In this document: positions 13,113 through 26,700 of the stretch, piece after piece
How the letters are laid out: each line of letters opens with the position of its first letter
Position numbering within the stretch: position 1 is the first letter of the stretch
Assembly (NCBI GenBank): GCA_036571765.1
Contig: BROE01000028.1
Coordinates: 6,170,307-6,234,306 of the forward strand
Reading direction: 5' to 3'
DNA from: Plecoglossus altivelis
Taxonomy: Eukaryota > Chordata > Actinopteri > Osmeriformes > Plecoglossidae
DNA: 64,000 bases
Notes under the pieces: model-generated
What the model saw: only the letters and a program-made list of their open reading frames with translations
Databases searched by the model: none
What the model was told of the DNA's origin: nothing
Position numbers and translations under genes: made by a program

Positions 13113-14767
13113 ATGTCAAAAATGCCGGCAAAGAAGAAGAGCTGTTTTCAGATCACAAGTGTGACTCAGGCTCAAGTGGCGGCCAGTACCAACACGGACG
13201 ACACTGAAAGCCTGGACGACCCAGATGAATCTAGGACTGAGGATGTTTCGTCGGAAATTTTCGACGTGTCTCGGGCCGATTTGGGGGTATGTGAAAGGAG
13301 TTCATCCGAGGAAACCTTAAACAACGTAGGTGATGCAGAGGCTGCTGCAGTAATGGCGTTACAGTTGTTATCTCAAGAGGGGCCGCCGCTAGCAACAGGT
13401 CCTGTCAACGGGGGTTTTTCTGTTAAAGGTTCAGGCGCTGGTCATGTCATTTCGCACGTTTTAGGAGGAAATGTGCCTCCGCCGGCCGCAAGTCTGCCCT
13501 CCATTCCAACTACGGCAACCCAGCAGCCACCATCAATTAATACTGGCCCTGCGACGAACATCGCTGCCAGCGTGTCCCAAGCACCCCTGGCGGCCACAAC
13601 CTCGACAACAAGTTATAGTTCACGTTTCAGGGTCATTAAACTTGACCATGGTACAGGAGAGCCTTTCCGGAGGGGAAGATGGACTTGCACAGAGTTCTAT
13701 GAGAGAGATTCCGATGGGTCCAGTATGAGTAGGACTGTGGATAGTATAAAACACGCTGTCACCCTAGATCACAATGTAGACAGTGGGCTAGGGACTACTG
13801 GCGGCTCTGTAATCGTTCCCACCATCCTTCCAGCACAGACCCAGGAGTCCACCTCTGACAGCGGCTACTCAGTTGCTCACCATGGCCATCTCCCGGAGTC
13901 TCAACAGCAAGGCTACGGCTTAGCCTCTCAGATAGGGAGCACAGCAAGTGCCTTCCAGCCCACTGGGTACTCGGCTGTGGGATCTCAACCTCCCCAACAG
14001 GCCCAGGTCAATGCACAGCCTGCTGCCCCCCAAACGCTCCTCCCTGGGGGGCTCAATGGTATGCCCCCAGGTACCATGCTGCAGAAATCCCCCATCATGC
14101 CTCCTGCCACGCAGTTTACCTATTCCGCTCATCCTGCGGGCATGTCGACGACCCAGCCAGACTACAGACAGCAGCAATTTGCTCAGATCCAGCCACAGGG
14201 ATCCGGCATTCAGACCCTTCTCATGGCCTCTCTCTCCATGGGACCTCCAGTGAGCCAGGGACCCTCACCTGTCATGACCCCTGCTGGGGCTGGGGCCCAG
14301 GGGCTGGGGCTAGGCGCTCATGCTGGGGAGGTTCCGGGAACCTTACTTGGGGGTCAGACAGTCTCAGCCCAGGGGTTGTTGCAGGTGGGGGGCGGTGTAG
14401 CATCAGGCCTTCCCGGTAGTGCCCTCCAGCAGCCTGTGAGTCAACCCCAGACTTCCACCACCACCCCCCACACCGCCGTTCAGAACGTGCCTGCCACAGT
14501 GCCCAGCGCCACCAACACCCCACCAGGCATGCCAGGAGTCGTCCCACAGGCCCAGGTAGCCCGTGGAGGGGCCCCGACAGTGGACCCGGTCGCCGGCTTC
14601 CCCCAGGGGGAGGATGGCCGAAGGAAGTCGGAAGCCCTACCTCAGCCCGGCTTCGTACAAGGGAAAGACGTCACCAAGCCTTTCATCCCCGAAAGCCTAC
14701 CTCTCGCCACTCCCACCGTCAACAGTCTTTTTGGGATAGCTATCCCCATCGATGGGGATGAGGACAG
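13113..14767 (+). CDS. tsc22d2: tsc22d2 coding exon 1
   Basis: This exon encodes residues 1-551 and two bases of codon 552. It holds both conserved N-terminal blocks and the whole disordered middle part, so about 80% of the protein is in one exon, as in the mammalian gene. The donor is AG|GTAAGG at 14768. Reading past it meets TAA at once, which fixes the splice. Confidence 0.95.
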
Positions 14768-17700
14768 GTAAGGAGAAGAGGGCAGGGGGGGGGCAAATGT
14801 AATCACTTCTTCTATTGTGGACTAGTCCACTCTTCATGTTTACATGTTTACGTTTACACCATCGCTTTCTTGTTCAGTGTTGTAGCGTGCGTACGTCGTA
14901 CATGTTCAGCTCTGTACAAGTAGGCCTACGTAAAGGGGAGGGCAGCAAGCATTCCTCGAAAAATGAAAACAAAGGTCTGCTGACAGTAGGCAGGCGAGCA
15001 CCGATGGATGGATGGATGGAGGGAGGGAGTGTTTGGAAGCAGGCCTCTGTGTTAGAAGCGAGGCCTACATTCCCATGGCATTCTGCGGCAATGTGGTCAT
15101 ACTCAACACTGTTGAGAATGTCTCCCCTGTGTCCAAAGCTGGCGTGAGGTATGCTATTAAGGGAAATGTTTGGTCGTACTCCAGAAACACCTTGACTGTT
15201 GTGTTCAGAAGGCACATTGGGATTACCACAGGGGGAGAGCAGTGTACGAGCGAGAAAGGAGTGTTTTCCGATTTTTGTGTGCAGTGTTTTTATTTTTATG
15301 ACTGCCCAGCAGAACATGGGATCGTAAGCCACTTTATTATTAGAAGTCCTTCTCTCTCCCTCCCTCCTCCTGCCACCCCGTCCTGCCACCCCCAGCCAGA
15401 TTAGGCCAGTTGAATGGGGGCGGGGGCATTTTGTTAGATCCCTGACAACCAAAAAAATAGTGTGGTAGATTACGCTTTCAACAGCGTGAATGGAAGACTC
15501 GCAAAACATGGCGGCCTGTGTGTCTACAATTCTCCGGGGCCACGATCTTACCCGGTCTCCAGAGGAACTCGAGCTCGTTAATTGTCTGCGTTGATTTCAC
15601 TTACGAACGCGCCGCGGTTGTTCTTCTTGGCTTCGGCTCAAAACCGGCCCTACGACATTTGCTCCAGTTGAAGTGTGACCTTCTCACCCTTGGTTGTAAA
15701 CAAATGTGCAGCAGGCCTGGAGAGGTGCTGTCTGTTTGCAACGTGGTCCAGTTGGAGTGTTCCACTTCCACATACGCATGTTCTATGTTTACTCTGCCCC
15801 CCTTGTTTATCAGTTCTCCTCTTTCCTCAGCACAGGGAAGTGTAGCAGGCCAGGATGATGTGTGTCCATGGGTAATATGTGTGTGGTTGGCGTCTTGAGG
15901 GAAATGAGACCTGATTATATCGACCCAACAATGATTAGATACTAATCATTGTTTACCGGGAAATTTAGCATAGGAGTTGTCAATGTGCTCGACCAAAGTC
16001 GAGTATGTTTTTCCCAGCATGTGACGTCACTGAGGAACAGTCAGTGCCCGTTTCCTAATCGGTGGTGTTGTATGTGTGCTGTGACATCAGCGGCTGTGTA
16101 ACCATGGAGCCCTAGTGGTGACAGCAGGACAGGACATTTGGAAAAGGGATGCTGACAGATAGACTCTTGGCGACGAAAGCTAGTCTGGGGTCTGGCCAGT
16201 CCTGAAACGGCTGGATCGGTGGGGTTCTGAAGACCCCCTCCCTGCTGCGTCTCTCATGCTGGTTGAGTCCTGAGCAGGGCCCATGTTGATCTATAGGCTT
16301 ATCTCCATTCTTGAGATGGCTCGGTTTTCACGCTGCCTTTAGCTGACTTGTGCTTCCTCTGTTTGTTTGTTCTCTTTTTCATGGGGGGGGGTCTCCTGAG
16401 GCTTCCTATAGATTCTCTCTCATTTTTCCAACCCCCCCCCCCACACACACACCCACACATAGAATATTCCTGTACTACTGTTTCATGTTTGGTTAACCTT
16501 GGCATATATGTGCCCAGGAATTTCTTTATTGGAGACTTGATATTGATAAAAAACAGTAAAACCTTTCAGGTTTATTTGAGATGTGATCAGCCATGGGCTA
16601 GTTAATCATGGCACGAAGCTTGCTGGGAAAACAGGGTGGGGGGATGGGGGGGAAGACCAACATTTTAATGGATCGCCTCAAATTACCCTGCTTATGAAAC
16701 ACCATGTTTACACACACTCCTACTGTCATCCAGACACACACTGGACTTGATCAGAAAGCTCGAAACAAGAATGAGTTTGAAATGGCGGAATGTTTACCTC
16801 TGTTCTGAATTAGACATTGTCATAGTTCTGGGAGTTGTAGTGGTGGACTGGGTAGATTGAGTCTCTTGCTTGAATAGGTTGGCTGTCTTCTGCTTGTCTC
16901 TGTCTCTGGGACCAACAAACTAGTGAGGCTGCGACTGAGACAAATTGACTCCATTCAACACAACTTAACCCCTTGTGTTCTCTTCGAGGGCCAGAATGAC
17001 CCGCCACCATGTTGAATGCTCACACCCACCATGAGACATTTAGATTGCATGTGCTTGATTGAACTCAGAAATCTTTCTGGTTCACGTGCAGCATGACTGC
17101 ACATTGCAGTGCCAAACAGGACACAAGATAAAAGTGTAATGAACCTGCTTCATTTCAGGATTGAAGGTGGGTCATTTTTGACCCGTAGGACAGGGGGAGC
17201 ATGCAGAATGTGAAGCGAGCACAAGGGTTCACTCCTTTGACCAATCACCTCAACACACCTCTCAGTGGAGAAGCTGGTGGATCGTAGTGCATAAACACGT
17301 GCTTCAGTCAGGGTGGCATTGACTCGCTCAGTTCTTTGCCCTTAAGAGTCGCTCAGTGCCACATTTCCTGTTAGTGTCCCCAGTGACATTTAACTTGTCA
17401 AGAGTCATCCTTTTTTTACTTCAGGGTTTCAGTTTGAATGCTACCAAAGGGAAGTTTTGCAATGACCCCCCCCCCCTATACACACACCCCTGCTGATTAG
17501 CTGGCCTGTCTCAGCCTATCTGACAACACCCAGGAGCTTCTCCTCTCTGATAAGACTCACACTTATAGGAGATCTTTTCTCTTCTTTTTTTTTCCTCCTG
17601 CATTCGCCCATTTGGTTGGCACCAGACTATTTTGGGGGGGGACCGACCTGGCTGTTGCAGGGGTGAAGGAAGGGGGACCGGTGTGTCCCGCCTGTCTCTG

Positions 17701-20700
17701 CTCAGCAGTCAGACAGGAGGAAAGTCTCATTGTGAGGGAGCTAGGTGAGGAGGGACAGCGGAATCTGTACATTCTGTTCCTGGACGTATGTACTGGCAGA
17801 GGCTCACCTGTGTGATTGTTCCGCCCCTTTGACAGGCCTCTCTCTCTCTCCCCCCCCCCCAAGCCTAGGTGAAGTGTTGAGTGAGCGGCGCATGAAAACA
17901 TCCTTTGTATGCTAGCCAGATATGAACAGCGCAGCTCATTGGAGGTTGTGCTCCATATGCTGGCCCCTCGACTACAGTGGGCCTCAATCATATCTCTGCT
18001 CCCTGGAGTTTATGTGGGGGCCCCCCAGCTCCACCACCCGTCACTGTCTCAGACCTGTAATTAGAGCCGGACACTTTTAAGGCGATCAGTCACATTTCAA
18101 AGCGGTTTGCCGTTTTGAAGCTAAAACCCGTTTCCCGTGAACGTTGAAAGGGCATTTGAGAGTGCGACGCAACGGTTTTTTAGTCTTGACCGAGACTAAA
18201 AATGTATTAGTGTTGAAGAGTTTGTGTAGTGGCAAGGAAGGGATTTGTATTTAATCGACTGGCTTATGCGACATTTGAAAAGCCCTGTGAATCTGCTGTC
18301 TGCTACTTCCAGCAGTTCTTAGTCCTTCCTTGACTTTATGATGCGTGTCTGTACTGTGCTGTCTCCCACAGCAGTGCTGGATACTGAGTCTCACTGCAGC
18401 TTATTCAGTTTTACAGCAGTTGGGATGACTGGATGTTTTAGCTCAGTCCTGCAGCTTGAAGGACAAATCAGTGAGCCAACAAGCGTGTGCACTATACAAG
18501 CATGAGGTTGATCTAATCCTCCCACACACACACCCACACACCCACGCCCGTCTACCTCATGGCAACATGTGTTCCTGCCGACTGGGGGAGATGCAAGGGA
18601 GATGGGAGGGGGAGCTGGGGACTTTGGTTGCTGGGGCGGCCAGGAAACAAGACAAGGGAGCAGCTCATTCTCCACATATGTGACCCGGCTGAACTTCCAG
18701 GGACCAATTCCAGGAGCGCCCTGAATGGCTCCAATTGTGAAATGCCCGGGGCTTCAAAATGGACAGACGGCTAGGACAAGCTCCCCATCCGGCAGCTTCA
18801 CCCTGTCTGCCTGCCTGCCCCCCCCCCTGCTGTCTCCCCCAGTCTCCCAATCCTCTGGTTTGATTCACATCACTGACTCGCTATTTAGTCCACTGTTTCT
18901 CCATCCATAGCTGTCTGCCGTTTACACACACTGTCATTGGGACATTGACGAGTCGCTTACCCCCTCCAGTGTATACTTGCCAGAATGAACAGGTTGTTTT
19001 TTAAATAAGCTACACGTCACGCTGTTGTATCTTCACAGCCCACAAAATTAGTTCACACAGACTTGTTGATTATTTTTATTTGATTCCAAGACTGTTTTTG
19101 GACATTGATTTTCCGGCACAGACAAGTAATTTGTTTGTAGTTGCGATTCTCAGGAAATTAAAGGGATTTTTACTGCGAGACTTTGTAGCTATTTTGGGGG
19201 TTGCAAGTTTTGGGGGAATTAATTTCCTTTCGGAGGATTTTAAAGACCTCAAATGTGTGTCATTTGACCTATGTTTGAACCACAAATTCAGAACTTCCGC
19301 CCTGAAGCCTTCTTTAGTCAAGATGAAATTGCCCCTTCGAAGCTGCTTTGAGCGACCATTTTCTTTCCTGTTTCTTCACTAACCCAATTGTGTCAGCGAT
19401 GGGAACTAAATCACCTAGTTGTCTATGTAATAAGCAGTTCCTAGATTGCAAAATGCCAGCCTCTATTTTTCCCAAACAATCGGGAACTCAGACTTGCAGA
19501 GCCTTTCTGTCTCTCTCTCTCTCCCCCTCCATCCCCCCTCCACCCCCCCCTCCTCTCTTTTGCTCTCTGATGCTCTCATCCTCCTCCCCCTTTTCACACT
19601 CTCTTTCGGTCTAGTTACAGTATGTGAAGTATGTTGCGCTTCATTTCAAAAGGAAGTCTCAAGACTAAAGATAACTTGTCAGGCTCTTGTTATCGTTCTG
19701 TGCTTGCAGTGTGCAGTGTGCATAGCACACTGTAATAGACTGCTGTCTTCTTGTGTTCTTCTGAACAATGACTAATAGATTAGGAACCGCGTGATTGTCT
19801 TTTGAATGGGTTTTTAGAACCAACATGCTTGTGTTTGACACATTTTACAAGAGATCCTTACCTAGGAACATAGAGGCCCTGTTTGCATACAGGCATTTTT
19901 TGAGTCTATCCTGCTACCTACAATGGTGACTATTTGTTCAATATTGGTAAAACGTAAAGTCTACTCATTCATGTCAGTTTGCATGTTGACCAAGACGTCA
20001 AGTCTCTCAAAAACCAGTTTTACTTTCCATGACTGGAAACATTGGGAATGACAAGTTTGCTACAACATCTAGGACTAGTCGTCATGTCCAAAACCCTTGG
20101 AGTCTCTGAGTGAAAGGCAACTAAAGTCTGTTTGAGGACAAGTCATCGGGGATCATTTACTGTTTCAAAGAACTCCCATTGTAAAAGTACCCAGCAGCCA
20201 ACACGACTCAGAGATAAGTCCTGAACGATAACAAATTTTAGCTTTGAAGCTAGCTACACGTATGTCAATACACCTCACTGCCGTAGCCAACAGTTCAAAG
20301 AGGAACCTTTTAGGAAAAAGAATACTAGTGTTGACGCCAGATCTACTAATGAGAATGGGGATGCATTTTATTCTGCTGAATCATAGTTGGTGGCATAAAT
20401 AATGAAGCTGACTGTGGCCTCAGATTGCCTCTGTGCGCATCACAGTTGCCTGTGATAAAACGCCAGCCTCGATCCGAAGCCATAGAGCCGAGTGTGTGCC
20501 GCTGCTGGTGAGCCCTGTGGAGGGAGGGAGGGAGGCCTAGCTAGGCGGCTCCAGTGCAAAAGGCCCCCTCAGAGCCCAAATGTCTGAACAGTGAGTAATG
20601 AGGATGTGCGGAGAGCAAGGCAGGCAGCTGCGTTGGAGTCATTCGCTCTGGTTCTCGCTCTCTCTCGATCGCTCTCTGTCACTGGGGTTTCTGGGACTCC

Positions 20701-23700
20701 TTTTAGTGCGTTTCTGTACTAGTCTCTAGTTCTACCTCGCTCCACTTCTGAGTGACTTGGTTAGTAAATAAGCTGTGATAGTAACAGTGATCAGTAAACC
20801 TTATGCAGTCTACATTATACACTGCAGCAGTGTATACCAGTATACCAGCGCTGATAGGAGTGGAACATTGTGGCTGCATTGACTCAGCAGTACAGGGGAA
20901 TAACCCTCTAGGGTATTTTATGGGGTTTACTTTGGGTAAATACAGAAAGCAGAACATCAAAAGTCAAATGAGGCATCCTTTTTTTCCCTCTCATAAATCT
21001 GGCTGTCCTTGAATAGCCTGATGAAAAGTCGATGGGATGCTCGTCTACTCTTTGACCTCAGAGCTCCTCCTGAATCAGCTTCTTTTCCCTTCAAAAGCTT
21101 TGTGTGCTTATGTCCTTATCATTAAACACATCCTCCACACCTTCTGGTTTTCTCCAACTCTCTGTCATCTAAGGAGTCTTTCCTATCTTCTGAAATTCTA
21201 CAGTTTTGGTTCCCCACCTTGTTTCCATGTTGAGCGACAGATGCTAAGAAGTGGGCGAGGGTGTTATTAGCCGTTTAAAGAGTTTGTCGGATATTCACTT
21301 GGACCGTTTTTGAGACTGTTCCGGAATCCGTCTTCAGTTTCAGTCATTCAGAAAGTAGTGTCTCCACCTCGATTCCCCAGTAGTCATCATTCCTAACACT
21401 TGGGAACAGAAACTGAGGAGAAAGTTGTTGGACCAGAGAGGGTTGACTTGACAGTAAAATACAGAACTGCCTTCATTTTTTTTTCGTGACTCAATTCCTG
21501 ATATTGAGTCATAAATGCACTACTGTATTAAAATAGTGTCAGTAGTCATGTCAAAGTGTGGAACATCCTGGCATTGGCCATCCATGATGACCTTCCACAT
21601 CATGGTGCAAGTCCTCATATGCCTTTAAACACAGCTATGACTAATGTGCGCTTAAGCTCTCCCACCTTCCTGCCTGTGTCCTCAAGCCAACTGCTTGTCT
21701 TTGCCCAATCTGCGACAAAAGAAAATCTCACAATCCCCGAAGAAACATGAATGGGCGCCGGAAGAAAACAGGTCTAAGGAAACGCTCCGCGTAATTAAGG
21801 ATTGTGTAACAACAAAACGTTTGCCATTAGAAGACTCCTCCCAGTGCCAGTCCTGACAACTTAATCATAGCTCTTTCTCCTTCAAATCCCTCTCCCTGAG
21901 TTAGCCTTTTCACACAGACCTTAAAAGCACCTTAATGTGGAAACGCAGGTCAGATAAAGGTTAGCCTGGGGCAAGTGTGCAGTCGTAATGTCACGCTCAT
22001 CCAAGGGGGGTAAGGTATGTACGGGGAGTTTCTAGTGATTTTTCGCAGATGTTTGTAAGCTGTCAGCCGCTCTCCAGATGAAAGGATTGGGATGCTTGGA
22101 CCCCGTACTTATTAGGACTGGCATTCCTAGCCTGTTTCTGCCTTATTTTTTTTTTATTGGCTGTCTAATATGCAGTCAGGAAGACCTGGAGGGATATTTT
22201 GGAGATAAGAAGTCACATGGCTGCACAGTTTTCCCTCGAAAATAATCTAACAAGTCCGAAGTGTTGAGATGTAACCTCTTCTGAATGAGACCTGGTCAGG
22301 GGCTCTTTGCGGGAGCCTGCAGAGAGCAGCACCATGTCTTCCCAGGCTCCCCAGCCTGTCGCATCGCCTTCCTGTCTGCCGCGCCGCACCCCCAGTGCAT
22401 GCTCCTCAGACGTAGCTGACGTCTCATTGGCTCTCCCCCGTGCAGTAGGCCGGAGCCCACATATCAAACCCCAGGCAAAGTCACTGGAGAGAGAGTGGCA
22501 GCATTGTTAAAAAGCAGTGTCTGGCACAGACACTGTGAACTGACCTGAGGGACAGCCAGAGTTCAGAAGGTCGAAGTCTCGTTTCAGGAGCTGAGTTACT
22601 GCTTTATTCAAACTGCCTGTGTCGACAAATTTGACCCGGGTTAATGAAATAAATGCATTGGTCCCGTCTTTGGACGTGTTAAAGTCTTGTCAAGGTTCGT
22701 TAGTCTTATGGGTTGTTAGGACAAGTTCTAGAGAGGCTTCCCGGTTTAGTGGCACTATCATGTTGGTGCCAGGAAAAGAAAGTGTCATTAGAGAGGAGTT
22801 GAACACCCTTTTTTTTTATGCATGGCTGTTGCGTAACGATCCCGTCTTTGTATTGTCTATTTTGCTTGCTTTGACAGGACACGGTCTAATGTGTGATGCC
22901 CTTATCTCGCCCCGAGCACTTTTTCAGCCTGCATTTAATTTCTCTCACATACAGCACTGTCCTCGTGTCCCAAACACACCCTGTAACGAGTGAGACCGGG
23001 TCATGCTGAGTTGATGGTTAGCTGGCTACACAGCTGCGGACGCTCGTTCAGAGGAGCAGGTCATGGCTGCACACTCAAAGGGATCCTCTTCCCTCTATTC
23101 TCTCAAAGGGCGATTCCTTCAACTTAATCGGACGGGCTCACCTACCGCAGCGCTGCACCATCCAGCTGACTCACCCACAGGCCCTGCCAGGCTGCTTCCT
23201 GCCTCAGTCATAAACCTATCTCCACAGTGAGCTCATTCGGGATTGACCCGCACACGCGCCCACATCCGTGTGTGAATCGGATCCGTCTTCCTGCGTGACG
23301 CAGGAAGTGCTGAAATGGAACAGGAAGTGACAGCAGAAAGTGTAAGCCCCGTGAAGGCCGAACTTCCCTGCCATAGGACTATGCGCGGAAACCTGCCATG
23401 TTTGCAAGGCTTTAGGCTGGGAATGTGGCCCGTCATTAAGCAGAGGGTTATTAGAAAAGGTATTTAAGAGGTTCCAGGGGTGTTTTTCCAGGGAGACGAC
23501 AGACGTCCATGTGCTCCTACAATGTCCTGTGCGGTAAACCATCCCAATATTCCTTCGTGTCATTTTTAGAGTGAATTAGACGCTCAATATTAAATCAATA
23601 CACGAGATTGTGTTTATCCAAGTTGAAGTCTTGTAATACAACTTGTGCTCGTTGGACTGCGGTTATGACTTGTAACAGTGCAGTGTTTTCTTATGCTTGT

Positions 23701-26700
23701 GCTCTCAGGCGCTCTTGTGCAACATGAAACTGGCAGCCCTCACTAAGCTCTTATAGTCTCAAAAATACAGAAGACTGTCAATGAGATCCGATCAACATGT
23801 TGAATACAGCAGACATCGAACTCTTTTAAAGGGGAAAAAAATGTAAGAGCACCTTTTGAGTTTTAAGTTGACTGGTTTTGTACAGCACTGCCAGAGGGGT
23901 TTTTTCCCCCCATAAATAAACTGCCAGCTATCATGGGACATGTCACAATGACATGACATTTCTTTGAGGCAAACATTAGTGGGCCTGAGACTGAAAAAGC
24001 CTAATTTATTTTTTAGAATTTGCTCTCCTCTAGGCGGAATACAAGTTTCTCTTTGAACGCAACCAAACGAATACGCAAATTTTTGACAGACGTCGCGGCA
24101 TGTGTGAAGCACACGTGAGATATTACCACTTAAGTTAAATGCAGAGGGATACACAAGGCTCCTACTAACAAACCCTCAGGCTATAAGTTACCCAGAAAGG
24201 AAAGCTATTGCTGGACACCTGACTAGCAGCATTCCCCCTCCCACCTTTTCTAACACACAACGTAACCTCAGCGACCATCTATCACTGTCTTAAGTTTTTC
24301 CAAATCCGAAAAGAATCGCTGAACCCACACAGAAATCTGAGGTAAAGTCAAAACAGAGGGGAAAAAAGAGAGATTTGAATTGCAGCGTTACAGACATGCA
24401 GAGTATAATACTTCATCAATGGGACCGAATGATCTCTTGGCAGTGTGTCAGTTAAGGATCGGAGCTTATCACCTGGACAACACCAGTGTGTGATTGACAA
24501 CACCAGTGTGTGATTGACAAACGACATGAATGTGTTGTTCAACAGAGCAAGCTTGTTGAAACAAGTTCGATGATGACAACCTACATGTCGTCAGCCTACA
24601 TCTAACAAACACCGAATTAAACGCGGTCAAAAACGACTGTTTTATTTGCATAATGGTTGACGTCCTCAAATAAGCCCTTAGGATATGACAGCAGGCCATC
24701 CTTTTAACTGTGTCAAGCCTAAACATTTTCACTTCCTTTTGGTGTTGGTTGGCAGATGTTAGGTCTAAATTTAGAAAGCACCACCTCTTGCTTTGTTCCC
24801 ACCCCCCACCCCCAACTCCCACCCTCCTGTACTCCCGCCCCATTAATATCAGTCTCTTGTCTTCCTTGGACATGAGGGTTCAAAAGTAATGCCGTCTTGG
24901 TCCATCTGTGTCTGGAAACCCAGAGTGCGGCTTGCTGTATTTGAGGCGTGCTGCCTACGCTCCAGGTAAACATAAGGTGAAATAGACTCTTTGAGTCCTC
25001 ACTCCTCGTGGCTGCGCTCCCAAACACGGGCTCTGGGGTAGAGCATAGAGAGGACAGAAGTCCAGTGGCGGAAACATATCCTAAATTCCCCAGTCAGTTG
25101 TAAATGAGGCAGCGTCTTCGGAGCCTTTCAGACTGGATGAACGACCTTGCTTTTCCTGTTCTCGCTGGCATTTCACGTTTAATCTTGTTTGTCCTCAGGG
25201 ACCTCTGGTCTGTAGGCCTCAGTGCTTTTGAGCTGTCACGTTTACGGTTTCAGAGACAACCCTCGCTCATACAGGCCCTTAAGTCCCCTGTGTTTACTGT
25301 TCTTACTGTATGCTCTTGTAGCCTCTGTTAAAGCAGAACTAGTCTGATTGTATCGCATCTAAAATGTTTTCGGTTTATTCAACTTCAATTGTTTTGAAGG
25401 CAAAGTATATCTTCGGAAGAACATTATTGTGGATCTGTAACGCCTACCTTAGTATCTAAAGCTAAACTGAACAATAATAATATCAGACTTGTTGAGTTAT
25501 TTAAAAGGTGATGAATGTGTAGGTACTCTGTGCTTATTTTCCCCATCATGCAGAGCAGAGAAACATCTGGATGGACATTTTAAAATGGTCCGTATTACCC
25601 CTGACTGGCATCTGACCCCCATTAAGACCAAATGTTTATTTATCCTGGAAGTATGTTTTTGCTCTTGCCCATGGACCCTGGATACGTCATATCTGAATTG
25701 AGAGGCCAACAACCTGGGACTTGTCAGTCAGCCAGCCCGTCCTCCTCCATGAAGTTTCTCTCTCTCGTGTTCTCTCTCTCTCTCGTGTTCTCTCTCCTTC
25801 TTCCCTTTGTGCCTCACTCGTGTTTTCTTCCATCTTTCCTATTTCTCTGTTAAAATGCAGGAACCCATCCACAGCTTTTTACCAAGCCTTCCCAACTAGC
25901 AGATTTCGTGGCTCAAAGTCTTTCGGTAATAGGTACGAGCTTTGCTGTGTGCGTGTGCGCGCGTGCCAGTGATGGTCAGCGACCCCTGGACACCCGAGTG
26001 TGCATGGAGAAAGCATGACACGGTGGGATGGGGTTTCTGCCGCTCACTTCAGGACTCGTTGACACTTTTAGTGTGGTAATCTGAAGTCACGAGGAGCTGG
26101 CACTCAAGTTTCATTCTCTGGCCCATGTAGGAGCGCACAGCATAGAGCCAGGGGTTCTTTGGAACTAGATCAGATCAAGATTAGCTCATGATTTAGATAA
26201 GATGCATGTCCACTGAAGTTAGCCAAAAAAACACACTCACTTCAATCGTAAATAACTGAAATTTATAGGACGAAAGCAACACTGAGGAAGACCAAGAAAT
26301 ATTCTTAGAAAACAAGCAATGGATTTTTTTTGAAGTGTCATCGCTTTTGTAAGGGGGTACTTGTTGTTTTACTGACATTACTAAAAGGTTAATTTATGAA
26401 TAACCAACTGTGTGAGAATGCTTTGGCTTGTTGACATGGAAGTGCCGTTTACACCCAATTCCTTACTGAAACACTAAGGTTCAACTGACAATGAGTAACT
26501 CGGTGAAGTTAATAGGTTGAATCACATTTGTTAAGTCCTGAAAACTACAGGCCTGAATCACATGGCTGCCTTGTTTTTGTCTTGTATGTACCTTGATCTA
26601 AAAGGTTGTTACAGCATAACTCAGCTAGATTTGTTTACTAGATTTGTACGGTAGGAGGATTGGCATTCTACTCTAATATTGCTTAATATTGCTTTTATAA

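Larger units (their letters stand above)
14768..25860 (+). other. tsc22d2: tsc22d2 intron 1 (about 11.1 kb)
   Basis: No exon with a recognised family is visible. Contents: a GATG run (15001-15020), a perfect CRE palindrome at 16022-16029, several C- or G-runs (16434-16442, 17467-17475, 17633-17641), CT-rich tracts (19510-19560, 25755-25797) and a 20-bp direct duplication (24481-24520). A CpG-rich patch near 15500-15660 starts with a strong YY1/start-codon-like AAACATGGCGGCC. The 211-codon minus-strand frame at 14874-15509 has no family resemblance. Confidence 0.7.

Noticed and set aside
14874..15509. 211-codon minus-strand ORF in tsc22d2 intron 1
   Set aside because: Its composition is like the surrounding intron, it contains translated simple repeat and resembles no known family. 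It is antisense to an intron.
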